Source: Roseococcus sp.
Lineage (GTDB): Bacteria > Pseudomonadota > Alphaproteobacteria > Acetobacterales > Acetobacteraceae
Direction: 5' to 3'
Length of the DNA: 64,000 nt
Assembly (NCBI GenBank): GCA_026414745.1
Contig: JAOAIK010000042.1
Location: 1-64,000 of the forward strand
Part shown: positions 19,955-29,199 of the stretch, piece after piece
Position numbering within the stretch: the stretch's first letter is position 1
Layout: every line of letters starts with the position of its first letter
Translations under genes and position numbers: made by a program
Notes under the pieces: generated by a model
What the model was told of the DNA's origin: nothing
What the model saw: the letters and a program-made list of their open reading frames with translations, nothing else
Databases searched by the model: none

Positions 19955-21122
19955 GCCGGCCGGCAGGGTGCCGGACGCACCTCTCCTGCCCGGCGAGACG
20001 GCGTTCGGCGCAGCGCAGGTTCGAGGCAGTGCAGAGGAGGTGCAGATGGGCGCCTTCACACAGCAGGCCGTGGCGCCGCCGCGCTGCCCGCCGTCGCTGC
20101 GCTTGAGCGTGCCGAAGGCGCGCGCGACCCGGCTTCGGATCGGCCCGCGCGCCGTGTTCATCCAGCGCTTCCTCGCGCTGGGCGGCCGGCGCCCATGGCC
20201 GCGATACATGATGCCGTCGCGATGCCGTTCGACGCCGGCGTCGCACCGGCCAGCGCTTCGCGCCGAGGCGCGCTGGCATCGGCATTGTCCGTGAGCACTG
20301 TCGCCAATGAGACCGCGCGCACGAAGGTCTCACCTTCGCGCCCCTCGGTCGCCGGGCGGCGGCCCTCCGGCCGCCTTGGCGTCGCGGCAGAGGCCGCCGG
20401 CCGCATCCCGCGGCCTCGGCCCTCCGGGCCACGGGGGTGGGACTTCGTGCGCTTCGGTATGACACTCCGAGAAGCACGCGTCGTGGGGGCGCCGTCGTCG
20501 CCCTGCACCAACCCGTCGGCGGCCAGGCGGTCGCCGACATCGGCATCGGTCGGCACCGCGTCGCGGATCAGGTCCGTGCCGAGATCCACCGCGACATGGG
20601 CCTTGACGGGCCCTCGTCGCGACGATCGCCGCGATGGGACCCGAAGCGGAAGAAGCTGCGCTGGCCGCGGTGCGTGACACCGGCCTCCGGGTCCGCGCGA
20701 GGCGGGCCTCGACCAGTCTGGCATCGGCCAGCGTGCCGGCCCTCAGCGCCAGGCCGCGGCCGTCGCGCTGGCGGTTCACCTCGGCGAACAAAGCCTCGGC
20801 CAGGCCGCGCTCGGCGAGCGCGCCACGGAACCGGCGCAGCGTGGGCTCGTCCGGCGTGCGGTCATCCAGACCGAAGCCGCAGAAGCGGCGGAACGACAGC
20901 CGGTCGGCCAGCGCCGCCTCGAGGCCCGGGTCGGAGAGCGGGCAGCACTGCGCCAGCGGCGGGGAGCCGGGCCGGCCCGTCGGCGCGCGCAGGGGCGTGA
21001 GCAGGCGCTCCATCGGCGTCGATCAAGCCGGCGAAGCGCTCCAGCGCAGGATTGGCAGCGGCACCTGCCGGGACCCGCGCCTCCGCCAGGCTCCTTGCCT
21101 GTCCGATCCGGCGCTGACGCAT
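19955..21122 (-). pseudogene. decayed IS5-family transposase
   Basis: Pieces of one IS5-family transposase are scattered over several minus-strand frames. They run from MRQRRIGQ...NPALERFAGLIDAD near 21,122-21,015, through RLSFRRFCGFGLDDRTPDEPTLRRFRGAL and ALRAGTLADARLVEA near 20,730-20,950, GPVKAHVAVDLGTDLIRDAV near 20,590, to a C-terminal PIRSRVARAFGTLKRS near 20,120 and a last piece ending around 19,955. At least three frame changes are needed to join them, and about 190 bases in the middle do not look like transposase. The element cannot make a working enzyme. Confidence 0.82.
20300..20480. repeat. GC-palindromic segment inserted in the transposase remnant
   Basis: This stretch separates the central and C-terminal transposase pieces and has no protein match to the family. 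It holds inverted repeats such as GGCGGCC-CTCC-GGCCGCC and GAGGCCGC...GCGGCCTC, which would form strong hairpins. It could be a small REP- or MITE-like element. Boundaries are approximate. Confidence 0.4.
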
Positions 21123-21189
21123 CGCGGCCTCGCCTGGCCCGCCATGTGGTTCAGCGAACCAGGCCATGGCCCTTCAGCGCGGCGGTTCG

Positions 21190-21825
21190 CAGGGTCTCCT
21201 CCGTGGACAACATCACCCGGCGCGCGCTCCCCGCCTGGTTCGGCCCCTGGACCAGCCTCGGGAAACGCTTCTGGCGGCCGTCGCGGACCGCAGCCCTCGA
21301 GGCGTTCTTCCAGGCGTTCGCCGAATGCAGCCGCACGGCGGCCGTGGTGCAGATGTTCGACAGCACAACGGTGCGCATGTCTCGGCGGCCCATCCAGAAG
21401 GGGGCAGCAGAACCGGGCGCTGGGCGGCTGATACGGCGGTTTCGGCACGAAGATCCACCTCACATGCGCCCTCGAGGACTGGCCGCTCGATGTCCGCCCG
21501 ACCGACAACAAGGCCAGCAATTGCCGGCAGTTCGAGACGCTGCCCGACATCGGGCCCGACGTCACGCCGCGCGGCGCCACCGCCGACAGGGCCTGCGACG
21601 CGCAGGCCAACCGCGAGGCCGCCCGCGGGCGATTGCGCGCCGCAGGCCTCCCTTCTTCCCCAGGACAGTCTCTCGGCCGCGCAAAGGCTGGAGCAGTTCT
21701 CGGGCAGCCCAAGCGGGTCCGGCGCGTGGCAAGGTGCCGCGAGATGACCAAGCAGAGTAACGCCGCCTTCGTCGCATTGGCCTGCGTCTTCATCCCGGTC
21801 ACATCCGTGTGCACGGCCCAGATTC
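21190..21825 (+). pseudogene. decayed IS5/IS427-type transposase (second ORF)
   Basis: Plus-strand fragments in three frames match the catalytic ORF of IS427-group elements. They are RALPAWFGPWTSLGKRFWR...VVQMFDSTTVR (about 21,215-21,380), then a KIHLTCALEDWPLDVRP-like stretch near 21,450, FETLPDIGPDVTPRGATADRACDAQANREAARG near 21,530-21,630, and a C-terminus ending SNAAFVALACVFIPVTSVCTA near 21,820. The DST motif holds one catalytic Asp. Several frameshifts inactivate it. It lies back to back with the other transposase remnant. Confidence 0.8.
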
Positions 21826-22170
21826 GCTCAATCGATCCGGCGCTGCCCTTCCCTCCTGCGGCCCGCGCCACAGTGGCTCAAACGAACCAGTGGTATCGAT
21901 TATCATCAATCGATTTCGCCGAACTCGCCGGAGGCGTGGAAGTTGCTAAACCCGCACGCGTAAACGCGATCCGGACGCGTTGTCGGACGGCATCCGGCCG
22001 GGCACAGCCCGATGCTGGGGAGACGGGCACCCGGTGCTGGTCGCGGTTCCTCTACTGGTGCAAGCTGTTATCATTCTGTCTGAGACCGAGTGATCCGAAG
22101 CACGCCGAGGCAGGGCGCGGTATCACCGCTGGCGACCGGTCCAGAGGATCCACGAACGGAGGAGCTCACG
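21826..22170. other. 345-base gap upstream of the first sulfotransferase gene
   Basis: No gene is seen here. The left part is less GC-rich than the surroundings and has a short inverted repeat, ATCGAT-(8)-ATCGAT, at 21,895-21,914. Any promoter for the sulfotransferase cluster should lie here, but I see no convincing consensus. A GGAGGAGC ribosome site for the next gene is at its right end. Confidence 0.4.
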
Positions 22171-23049
22171 ATGGCTGTGCAGCCTGAAGCCGAACGCAGC
22201 GAGCCCCTCAACGGCGCCCTTCATACTCCCCCCGCGGCCGAGCCCCCGTGGAAGCGGCAGATGACGGGTGACATGCCCTCCGGGCTGCCGCTGCGTGCCC
22301 TTCCGCTCTACATCTTCCTCCACGTCCCGAAGACGGCCGGCACCAGCGCGCGGCAGATGTTCCGCTGGATGACGGGCGATTTCTATTTCATGTATGTGAA
22401 CGAGCGCCACCAGCCTCGACCTGGCGGCCGCGCAGCGTGGGAAGAGCCAGGCTTCTTCGACCGCTACCTGATGATCGGCGGCCATTTCGACATTACGCAC
22501 CCCATCGTGCAAACGGCACGGAGCACGGGGCGGCGCGTGATCTTTCTCGGCGTGGTGCGCGATCCCGTGGCGCGCGTCGTCTCCCTCTACGATTTCGTGC
22601 GGCGCCAGCCGACCCACCCGCTGCACGCCGAACTCGCCCAGCGCAGCCTGCTCGAGGCGGTGCAGCAGGGCGGAAGTTTCCTACGCAGCTACGCCGTCAA
22701 CGCGCAGCTTCTGCAGCTGTTCGGGACGGCGGATCCGGATCGGATCGAGGAGGTCCTCGCGCAGGAGAACTTCGTGCTCGGCCGCCAGGATGCGTTGGAG
22801 GCCTTCTTCGACGCGGTGGCCGCCGTCAGCGGCCTGCCGCGCCCGCGCCGCGTGCCGCGCGCCAACACCGCCGAGAAGCTGGACGGCCCGCAGGCGACCC
22901 CTGCGCGCGAGCAGCCGGGCTTCGAGGAGGCCAAGGCCCGGCTTGCCGAACTGAACCGCGCCGAGGTGGAGTTCCTCGGCCGGCGTATTCCGCGGCTGCT
23001 CATCACCGCGCGGCCCCGGCCGGTGCCAGGGCTCCCCTCCGCCGCGTGA
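22171..23049 (+). CDS. sulfotransferase family 2-like protein, paralog 1
   Basis: A 292-residue protein with the PAPS-binding signature of carbohydrate sulfotransferases. IFLHVPKTAGTSARQMF (about residue 48) is the 5'-phosphosulfate loop and VVRDPVARVVSLYDFV (about 132) the 3'-phosphate loop. IGGHFDITHP in between matches the GHF segment of the heparan 2-O-sulfotransferase-like group. The likely reaction is sulfation of a sugar hydroxyl from PAPS; the acceptor is unknown. The ATG at 22171 follows GGAGGAGC. It heads a plus-strand cluster with a GT61 gene, a methyltransferase and two more copies of itself. Confidence 0.82.
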   Translation: MAVQPEAERSEPLNGALHTPPAAEPPWKRQMTGDMPSGLPLRALPLYIFLHVPKTAGTSARQMFRWMTGDFYFMYVNERHQPRPGGRAAWEEPGFFDRYLMIGGHFDITHPIVQTARSTGRRVIFLGVVRDPVARVVSLYDFVRRQPTHPLHAELAQRSLLEAVQQGGSFLRSYAVNAQLLQLFGTADPDRIEEVLAQENFVLGRQDALEAFFDAVAAVSGLPRPRRVPRANTAEKLDGPQATPAREQPGFEEAKARLAELNRAEVEFLGRRIPRLLITARPRPVPGLPSAA

Positions 23050-23106
23050 GCGAGGACCCCCCCCCAATCGCGCTTCCCGCGCCCGTTTCGCACAGGAGCA
23101 CCTACG

Positions 23107-24414
23107 TTGAGCAGCCTTGTCGAGCCCTTCGCCGGCCGCGTGATGACCTTCGAGGGCATCGGGATCACCCGCAATGCGGCGGGTGTCATCGGTCGGCGCA
23201 AGCTGCCCCTTCGCTCAGCCCTTGCCTTTCCGCCGGACAGCCCTCCTTGGGTGTGGAATTGCAGCGGCGGACGGGTCAACAATGGGCATGTGCCCCCCGA
23301 GCCGGTGCCGGCTGACGCCCCTCTCATTGCCGGAACCTACATCTACGCCGGGCCTATCTGGGAGTCCTTCGGCCATGTCCTGGCCGAGTTCGTTCACCGG
23401 CTCTGGGTCACGGAGCTCCCCGAATACCAAGGCCTACCCGTGGTCTTCACCGCCACCGAGGGCGTCGAGACGCCGCGCTTCCTGGCCGGGGTGATGAACC
23501 TCCTCGGCATCACGGACTGGCGCGTGCTCGAGGGCCCGGCCCGTATCGAGAGGCTGGTGGTCGCAGAGGCGGGCAAGCAGTTGCGGGTTCCCTCCGCGCC
23601 CGAATACACGGCCTTCCTGCAGCGCCGGCTCGGGCACATCGCTGCGGAGCCCGCGCGCTTTCCGAAAAAGCTCGCTGTGCTGCGGGGGCATCTCGACCAG
23701 AGCAGTGGCCGTTGCTTCGGCGAAAGCTGGATGGCCCAGCAGCTCGAGCACCTAGGGTATCTCTCCTTCAAGCCGGAGCAGTACCCCCTGCACGATCAGG
23801 TCAACGCCTACATGCACGCCGACCACATTATCTTCTCCGAAGGCAGTGCGATGCATCTGTTCGACATCATGCCGCCGGTGAAGGCGCAAATCGCTGTGCT
23901 GAATCGGCGGCCGGGTTCTCCGCTTGGCCAGCATACGCTGGCCGGCAAGTGCAGCGGATTGCACGTGTACGACGACCTCGTCTTCCTCGGCGATCCGCGT
24001 GAGCACCTGACGCGCAGCCTCAGCCTTGTGGATCCGCCGAAGTTCTTCGCCTGGCTGCGGGAGCGCGGCTTCGTGGACCGGGTGCCCGAAACCGACCTGC
24101 TCGACGATGCCATGGCGACCGCCGAGGATCTGGCGAGCTTCGTCAAGGCCCGCCATCGCTCGCCCAAGATCAATCGGGGACGAGACCAGAAGCGGCTGCT
24201 GGCGGAGACGATCGCCTTTCTCGTGCGCCAGGCGCTGCGGCCGCCGAAGGTGCCAATCCTCGACCCGGCCCTGCTCGCCGCGGCGAAGAAGGAGGCAGCC
24301 GAGCGTCTTGCCGCCGAGCGCGCAGCCGCCCGTGCCGAACGGACGGCGGCGCGGGCCGCACGTCTTGCACTGCGGGCGAACGCCTCCGTCCGACGCGACA
24401 AGGGGGCCGCGTGA
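23107..24414 (+). CDS. GT61-family (DUF563) glycosyltransferase
   Basis: A 435-residue protein with the GT61 pattern. AGTYIYAGPIWESFGHVLAEFVHRLW holds the conserved GH segment, KKLAVLRGHLDQSSGR is the family's conserved arm, and HADHIIFSEGSAMHLFDIMP carries the (E/S)GSA motif. The last 90 residues are Ala/Arg/Glu-rich and likely helical. The start is taken as TTG at 23107 because AGGAGC lies nine bases upstream; the first ATG is at 23143. It probably adds a sugar to the glycan that the neighbouring sulfotransferases modify, which is inference from context. Confidence 0.83.
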   Translation: MSSLVEPFAGRVMTFEGIGITRNAAGVIGRRKLPLRSALAFPPDSPPWVWNCSGGRVNNGHVPPEPVPADAPLIAGTYIYAGPIWESFGHVLAEFVHRLWVTELPEYQGLPVVFTATEGVETPRFLAGVMNLLGITDWRVLEGPARIERLVVAEAGKQLRVPSAPEYTAFLQRRLGHIAAEPARFPKKLAVLRGHLDQSSGRCFGESWMAQQLEHLGYLSFKPEQYPLHDQVNAYMHADHIIFSEGSAMHLFDIMPPVKAQIAVLNRRPGSPLGQHTLAGKCSGLHVYDDLVFLGDPREHLTRSLSLVDPPKFFAWLRERGFVDRVPETDLLDDAMATAEDLASFVKARHRSPKINRGRDQKRLLAETIAFLVRQALRPPKVPILDPALLAAAKKEAAERLAAERAAARAERTAARAARLALRANASVRRDKGAA

Positions 24415-24490
24415 GCTGCGACGTGGCGGATCGACAGGGCCGTAGCCGCGGCTTCTGCCCTCCCGCGCGTCACCGGCCTTGAGATCAGGC

Positions 24491-25344
24491 ATGGCTTCTC
24501 CCATGCAGGTGTTGTCAGCGGACGCGGAGCGCGACATGGACTCGGCGAAGATGACCAATATCGACCCGCGCGATACGACCGAGCGCCGAGCCCCCACAAG
24601 GACGGCATCCGCTACCGCAGCTTCCTCAGCCGGGCTGTCGAGGCGCTTGGCGCGAAGGCCTATTTCGAGATCGGTACCGCTAACGGCGGCTCCCTGTCCG
24701 AGATCACTGTGTTCAGCGTCGCCGTGGATCCGCTGTTCAAGATCGCGAACGCGGCGGACATCATCGGGTCCAAGCCCGGCTGCCTGCTGTTCCAGACCAC
24801 GTCCGACGAGTTCTTCGAGAACTATAAGCTCTCGAACCTGCTGCCGGCGCCCGGGCGGCTCGATTTCGCCTTCCTCGACGGCATGCACCATTTCGAGTTC
24901 CTGCTGCGCGATTTCTACAATACCGAGGCCAACGCGCATCCGGGCACGGTGGTGGTGCTGCACGACTGCATCCCGGTGAACCCGCAGAGCACCTTCCGCC
25001 AGGGCAAGGACCGGCGCCGGCCAGTGGATACGACGACGCGCCGCGCGGTGCCTGCGCGCGGTGCCTGGGCGGGCGATGTCTGGAAGACGGTGCAGGTGCT
25101 CCGCGCCTATCGCCCCGATCTCGACATCCGCTTCTTTGACGCCATCCCGACCGGGCTTGTGGTGATCCGCAACCTCGACCCCGGCAACACCGTGCTGAAG
25201 GATCGGTACGAGGAGGCTGTGTCCCGCTTCATGGACGCCGATCTTCAGCCAGGCTGGTATGATGATTATATGGACAGTATCCTGCTGCGGCCGACGCGAG
25301 GGTTGAACGACCGGGAAAGGATGCGGGCCGGGCTTGGCGTTTGA
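24491..25344 (+). pseudogene. class I SAM methyltransferase, interrupted by a one-base frameshift
   Basis: The C-terminal three quarters are a clear SAM methyltransferase: YFEIGTANGGSLSEI (motif I), VAVDPLFKI, LDFAFLDGMHHFEFLLRDF, GTVVVLHDCIP and GDVWKTVQVLRAYRPDL. That frame has no start codon before 24,709. The N-terminus (MTNIDPRDTTERRAP) lies in another frame. Adding one C to the C5 run at 24,591-24,595 gives a continuous ...DTTERRAPHKDGIRYRSFLSR... protein. So one base has been lost, either truly or as a sequencing error. The start could be ATG 24491, 24536 or 24551. It lies between GT61 and the second sulfotransferase gene. Confidence 0.75.
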
Positions 25345-25838
25345 CCGAGGCTCCTGGCTCCTCGAGCGCTGGACGACACCCCGGCTGGCCGCTCTTGCGG
25401 CTATGTCGCTCGGCATACAACCCTGTTGCTCTCTGAGGTCCTATGCCGGGCGCTCCAATTGTTGTAGAGGCGCGCGACCTTTGGCATAGGAGGCGCGATG
25501 ACGTCTCTGGCGTGTCGCGCTCTCCGATGCGCGTCGCATTCGCAAAGCGCAAGGGTCGGAAATTGATACAAAAATAAAGGACAGTTGACGTGTCGCTTCC
25601 TTGGGGAGGATGAACTGGAGTCGCAAGCGTCTGCGCGAGGACATTCGCAAGCCAAGCCGCGGCCTTTGGGTGTTGCGCCGGATCACTTTTCCTGGCCCTT
25701 CCCGTCCGGGCTTGCGGTGTCAGGTGGGGATGCCGACCGCGCCTGATGAGGCGCGCCACCTTCGACGGCGGCGCAAGACAGCCATCTTCCCTCCCCTCCG
25801 ACCCCGCTTGGCCTGTGCCGTCCGCTTTGGAGAGTTCG
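25345..25838. other. 494-base gap before the second sulfotransferase gene
   Basis: I find no gene here. Bases 25,555-25,590 form a short AT-rich patch (including TTGATACAAAAATAAAG) that could belong to a promoter, but spacing to recognisable boxes is poor. A GGAGAG ribosome site at the right end serves the next gene. Confidence 0.4.
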
Positions 25839-26669
25839 ATGAATTCGCGTGAAGGCAGTGATGAATTGAGCCAGCAGCTTCCGGAGTTCGTTGCGAACCC
25901 TGTCGGCACCATGCCGACCGGCCTGCCCCTGCGGGCCCTTCCGCTCTTCGTCTTCCTGCATGTGCCCAAGACCGCGGGCACCAGCGCGCGGCAAATGTTC
26001 CTCTGGATGCTCGGCGATTTCTACTTCGCCTTCGACCCCGCGCTGCATCAGGTCGGCCCTCACGATCCGGCCGTCTGGGAGGAGCCTGGCTTCTTCGATC
26101 GCTACCTCATGGTGGGCGGCCATATCGGTTACCGCTTCCAGATCCTGTCCTGGGCGCGGCGTACCGGCCGCAGGCTGATCTTTGTCACCTGCCTGCGCGA
26201 ACCTGTGTCGCGAGTCGTTTCCTTCTACGACTTCGTGCGCAAGCGGCCGTCGCACCCTCTGCACCAACAGCTCCGTCATCGCACCCTTTTCGAAGCGCTG
26301 GACCTTCCGGAGCTGCGCGAGCAGCACTGGGCCAACGCGCAGCTCACGCAGATCTTCGGCTCCCCGACGCCGCAGGCGGTGGAGAAGGCGCTGGCGAGCG
26401 AGAATTACGTGATCGGCCGTCAAGACCGCTTCGAGGCCTTCCTCGACGCGGTGGCCGCCGTGATGGGAGTTCCACGGATGCGGACCATCCCGCGCGAGAA
26501 CACCGCCGATGGCTCGGCGGGGGTGGGAGCGGAGCCTGCCGCCGCGCAGCCCGATTTCGCCAAGGCCATCGAGCGCATCGCCGAGATGAACCGCGCCGAA
26601 AGCGCCTTCATCACGGAGCGCGTTCCAGATGTGCTGATCACGACCGCCCCACGCCTGCGCTTCATCTGA
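25839..26669 (+). CDS. sulfotransferase family 2-like protein, paralog 2
   Basis: A 276-residue paralog of the gene at 22171. The block TGLPLRALPLFVFLHVPKTAGTSARQMF is nearly identical to paralog 1. The 3'-phosphate loop reads CLREPVSRVVSFYDFV, and VGGHIGYRF replaces the GHF segment. The ATG at 25839 has a GGAGAG site. C-terminal features such as YVIGRQDRFEAFLDAVAAVMGVPR, RENTAD and AEMNRAESAF recur in all three copies. The neighbours suggest a surface-glycan role. Confidence 0.82.
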   Translation: MNSREGSDELSQQLPEFVANPVGTMPTGLPLRALPLFVFLHVPKTAGTSARQMFLWMLGDFYFAFDPALHQVGPHDPAVWEEPGFFDRYLMVGGHIGYRFQILSWARRTGRRLIFVTCLREPVSRVVSFYDFVRKRPSHPLHQQLRHRTLFEALDLPELREQHWANAQLTQIFGSPTPQAVEKALASENYVIGRQDRFEAFLDAVAAVMGVPRMRTIPRENTADGSAGVGAEPAAAQPDFAKAIERIAEMNRAESAFITERVPDVLITTAPRLRFI

Positions 26670-26796
26670 AGGGGCGCCTGCGCGGCCATCCGTCGGGGTG
26701 TCCGTGCTTGCCCTCGCCTCCGGGAGGGACTCGCGCAAACACCGCGAGGCCGTTATGTTTCAGCCAGCGGAAGCGGCGTGCGCCGGGGAGTTCGAC

Positions 26797-27804
26797 ATGG
26801 GTGAGGCGATGGTGGCTCCGGGTATGCCGACGGGCCTTCCCCTGCGGGCGCTCCCGCTCCATGTCTTCCTGCATGTGCCCAAGACCGCCGGGACCACTTG
26901 TCGGGCTGTCTTCCAGCGGATGATGGGCGACTACTATTTCGCCTATGACCAGGCCGTGCATGGAGCAAGATCGGGCCAGACGCCGGCCTGGGAAGACCCT
27001 GCTTTCTTTCAGCGCTACCTGATGATCGGGGGGCATGTGGGGCGGGTTCACCCGCTGGTCCGCTCCGCTCGCGGCGCCGCGCGGCGGATGATTCTCTACG
27101 GCGTGATGCGCGACCCAGTGGCGCGCGTCGTGTCCTTCTACGACTACGTGCGCAAGCGGCCGCGTCATCCCCTCCATGCGGCCGTTGCGACGCGCACCCT
27201 TGCCCAGGTGGTGCGCGACGTCTCGCGCGATGAACGAAGCCCCTGGGCGAACTGGCAACTCTTCCAGCTCTTCGGAACCGCCGATGCCGCGGGAATCGAG
27301 CGGGCGCTGGAGGCAGAGAACTACGTGATCGGCCGGTTGGAGGAGCTCGAGAGCTTCCTGGACGCGGTGGCGGCCTTCACCTCCATCCCGCGGCCCGCTG
27401 AAACGCCGCGCGACAACGTCGCCGACACCGGCGGGCCGATACGGGCACGCGAACAGCCGGATTTCGCCGAGGCGACCGAGCGCCTCGCTGACCTCAACGA
27501 GGCCGAGCGGCGCTTCATGGAGACCCATGTGCGCTCCCTTCTTCTCACCACCTCCCTCGCGCCTCCGGGCGGGCCGCCGCATCCGATGGATGTCCGGCGC
27601 GCCGGTTCGCAAGCGGGCCCGGGCTCAAGGCCGAAGGAGGCGCACGAAAGCGGGCTGGGCGGGCTGCGGCGGGGGCCGGGGAAGACGGGAAAGGACGGGC
27701 CAGCGCGGCCGGCTGAGCTCCGGCGGGGAGCGGCCGCAGGGCCGCCCGCGACGGGAGTGGGCCATCGGCTCCGCGACGGGCAGGCTCCGCGCGGCGCTGG
27801 CTAG
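26797..27804 (+). CDS. sulfotransferase family 2-like protein, paralog 3, with long GC-rich tail
   Basis: Third tandem copy, 335 residues from the ATG at 26797, which follows a GGGGAG site like that of paralog 2; an ATG at 26755 is an alternative. FLHVPKTAGTTCRAVF, IGGHVGRVHP and VMRDPVARVVSFYDYV are intact. The homologous part ends near residue 260 (HVRSLLLTTS). The remaining 70 or so residues are Gly/Arg/Pro-rich and have no counterpart in the other copies. This tail may be read-through of GC-rich DNA after loss of the original stop. Confidence 0.78.
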   Translation: MGEAMVAPGMPTGLPLRALPLHVFLHVPKTAGTTCRAVFQRMMGDYYFAYDQAVHGARSGQTPAWEDPAFFQRYLMIGGHVGRVHPLVRSARGAARRMILYGVMRDPVARVVSFYDYVRKRPRHPLHAAVATRTLAQVVRDVSRDERSPWANWQLFQLFGTADAAGIERALEAENYVIGRLEELESFLDAVAAFTSIPRPAETPRDNVADTGGPIRAREQPDFAEATERLADLNEAERRFMETHVRSLLLTTSLAPPGGPPHPMDVRRAGSQAGPGSRPKEAHESGLGGLRRGPGKTGKDGPARPAELRRGAAAGPPATGVGHRLRDGQAPRGAG

Positions 27805-27999
27805 GAACCGCGGCAGCGGCGCACAGAGCCCGGCGCCGCTCCTGTGCGGGGGCGAGCCGCCCAGCAAGCACTCGCCACGGCGGAGACGATGCAGCCGCGG
27901 GAGTCGGCTCGCGACGCGGACTGTGCCTTCCGCGCGAGCTCCGTGCCGCCTCGCGTCACGGTTTCCTGCGGCCCGCCCTTCGCCTCTCGGGGTTCGGCC

Positions 28000-29199
28000 T
28001 CAGCCGCGCAGCAACCCGCCCATGGGCGCCACGCTGTCGCTGCCGGGGAAGGCCTGCGCCACCGCGTGCGGCCGCAGGCCCAGGTGCTGCGCCAGCAGTG
28101 CTTTGGCCACCGCGCGGATGTCCGTGGTCGGCTGCAGGTCGCGACCCTCGAACAGCGCCCCGGGCGCAAGGCCCGGCCAATCCGTCACCACCCGGCCGCC
28201 CGCGACCGCGCCGCCCGCCAGGAAGGCCACCCCGGCCGTCCCATGATCGGTTCCGGCATTGCCATTGACGCGCACAGTGCGGCCGAACTCGGTCACCACC
28301 AGCACGACGCTTTGCGCCCAATGCGCGCCCAGCGCGGTCCGCAAGGCGGCAAGCCCTGCGTCCAGCGCACGAAGGGGCGTCAGGATGCGCGGCGCCTGCA
28401 GCGCATGGGTGTCCCACCCGCCCAGGTCGAGGGCAGCGATCCGCGGCCCCTGCGCCTCGGCGAGCAGCCGACCGGCCGCCGCGGCGAGGCGGGGAAAGCT
28501 CTCCCGCTCTGGCTCCCTCTCCTGGCCGAGGGTCTGGTCGGTGAAGCCGCGGGCCCGCATCCCCTCCCGGAAGGAAGGTCCGAGGAGCGGCTCCGCGTCG
28601 TGCAGCGCCGCCAGCCTGTGCATGAGATCGGGGGAGGGGCGGTCCATGCCGGCGGGCCAATACGCACCCACCGGGGCCGCCCCGCGAAGCAGAAGCGGCA
28701 CCGCTGTGCCGACCGCAAGCCCCGGGCGAACCGCTCCCTCCATCGGCATGGCCTGCAAGGCCCGGTTGAGCCAGCCGGAGGAGATCAGGCGCTCGCCCCC
28801 GCCCTCCAGCAGGTCCTGGGCCTCGAAATGCGAACGGCTGCGATGCGGTGCGGCAACGGCATGCAGCAGCACCGCCTCGCCGGCCCGGAACATGGCGTGC
28901 AGGTTCGCAAGGGCGGGATGCAGACCGAAACGGCCGCCGAGGTCGAGCAAGCCGCCTTCCCGCCCGGGCTCCGGCAGAGCGATGGCGCGACGCAATGTGG
29001 CGTGGTGCGGATCGCCATAGGGGGCAAGCACATGCAGCCCATCGAGCCCGCCGCGCAGCAGCACCACGACCAGACGCCGTTCCCCTGGCGCCTGTGCAAA
29101 AGCCACGCGCGACCGCCCGAGGATCGCTGTGGCGCCAAGCCCCAGCAGCAGGCTGCGGCGGGTGAGGCGGAAGCTTGCGTGGGCGGAGGGGGCGGTCAT
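28000..29199 (-). CDS. DUF1501 family protein, Tat-type signal
   Basis: A 399-residue member of DUF1501, a sulfatase/alkaline-phosphatase-like fold. The N-terminus has a twin-arginine signal (LTRRSLLLGLGATAILG, residues 12-28), so export to the periplasm is likely. Motifs are LVVVLLRGGLDGLHVLAPYGDP, HAVAAPHRSRSHFEAQDLLE, LDLGGWDTHALQ, and VVTEFGRTVRVNGNAGTDHGTAGVAFLAGG, with the conserved His/Asp residues of the fold. The start ATG overlaps the stop of the upstream DUF1800 gene (ATGA). The two are regularly paired in bacteria but their biochemical role is unknown. Confidence 0.9.
   Translation of the reverse strand: MTAPSAHASFRLTRRSLLLGLGATAILGRSRVAFAQAPGERRLVVVLLRGGLDGLHVLAPYGDPHHATLRRAIALPEPGREGGLLDLGGRFGLHPALANLHAMFRAGEAVLLHAVAAPHRSRSHFEAQDLLEGGGERLISSGWLNRALQAMPMEGAVRPGLAVGTAVPLLLRGAAPVGAYWPAGMDRPSPDLMHRLAALHDAEPLLGPSFREGMRARGFTDQTLGQEREPERESFPRLAAAAGRLLAEAQGPRIAALDLGGWDTHALQAPRILTPLRALDAGLAALRTALGAHWAQSVVLVVTEFGRTVRVNGNAGTDHGTAGVAFLAGGAVAGGRVVTDWPGLAPGALFEGRDLQPTTDIRAVAKALLAQHLGLRPHAVAQAFPGSDSVAPMGGLLRG

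Noticed and set aside
22171..27804. Sulfotransferase triplet as a CRISPR- or phage-type defence island
   Set aside because: No repeats, nucleases, phage genes or defence domains are seen; the PAPS-binding and glycosyltransferase motifs point to glycan modification.
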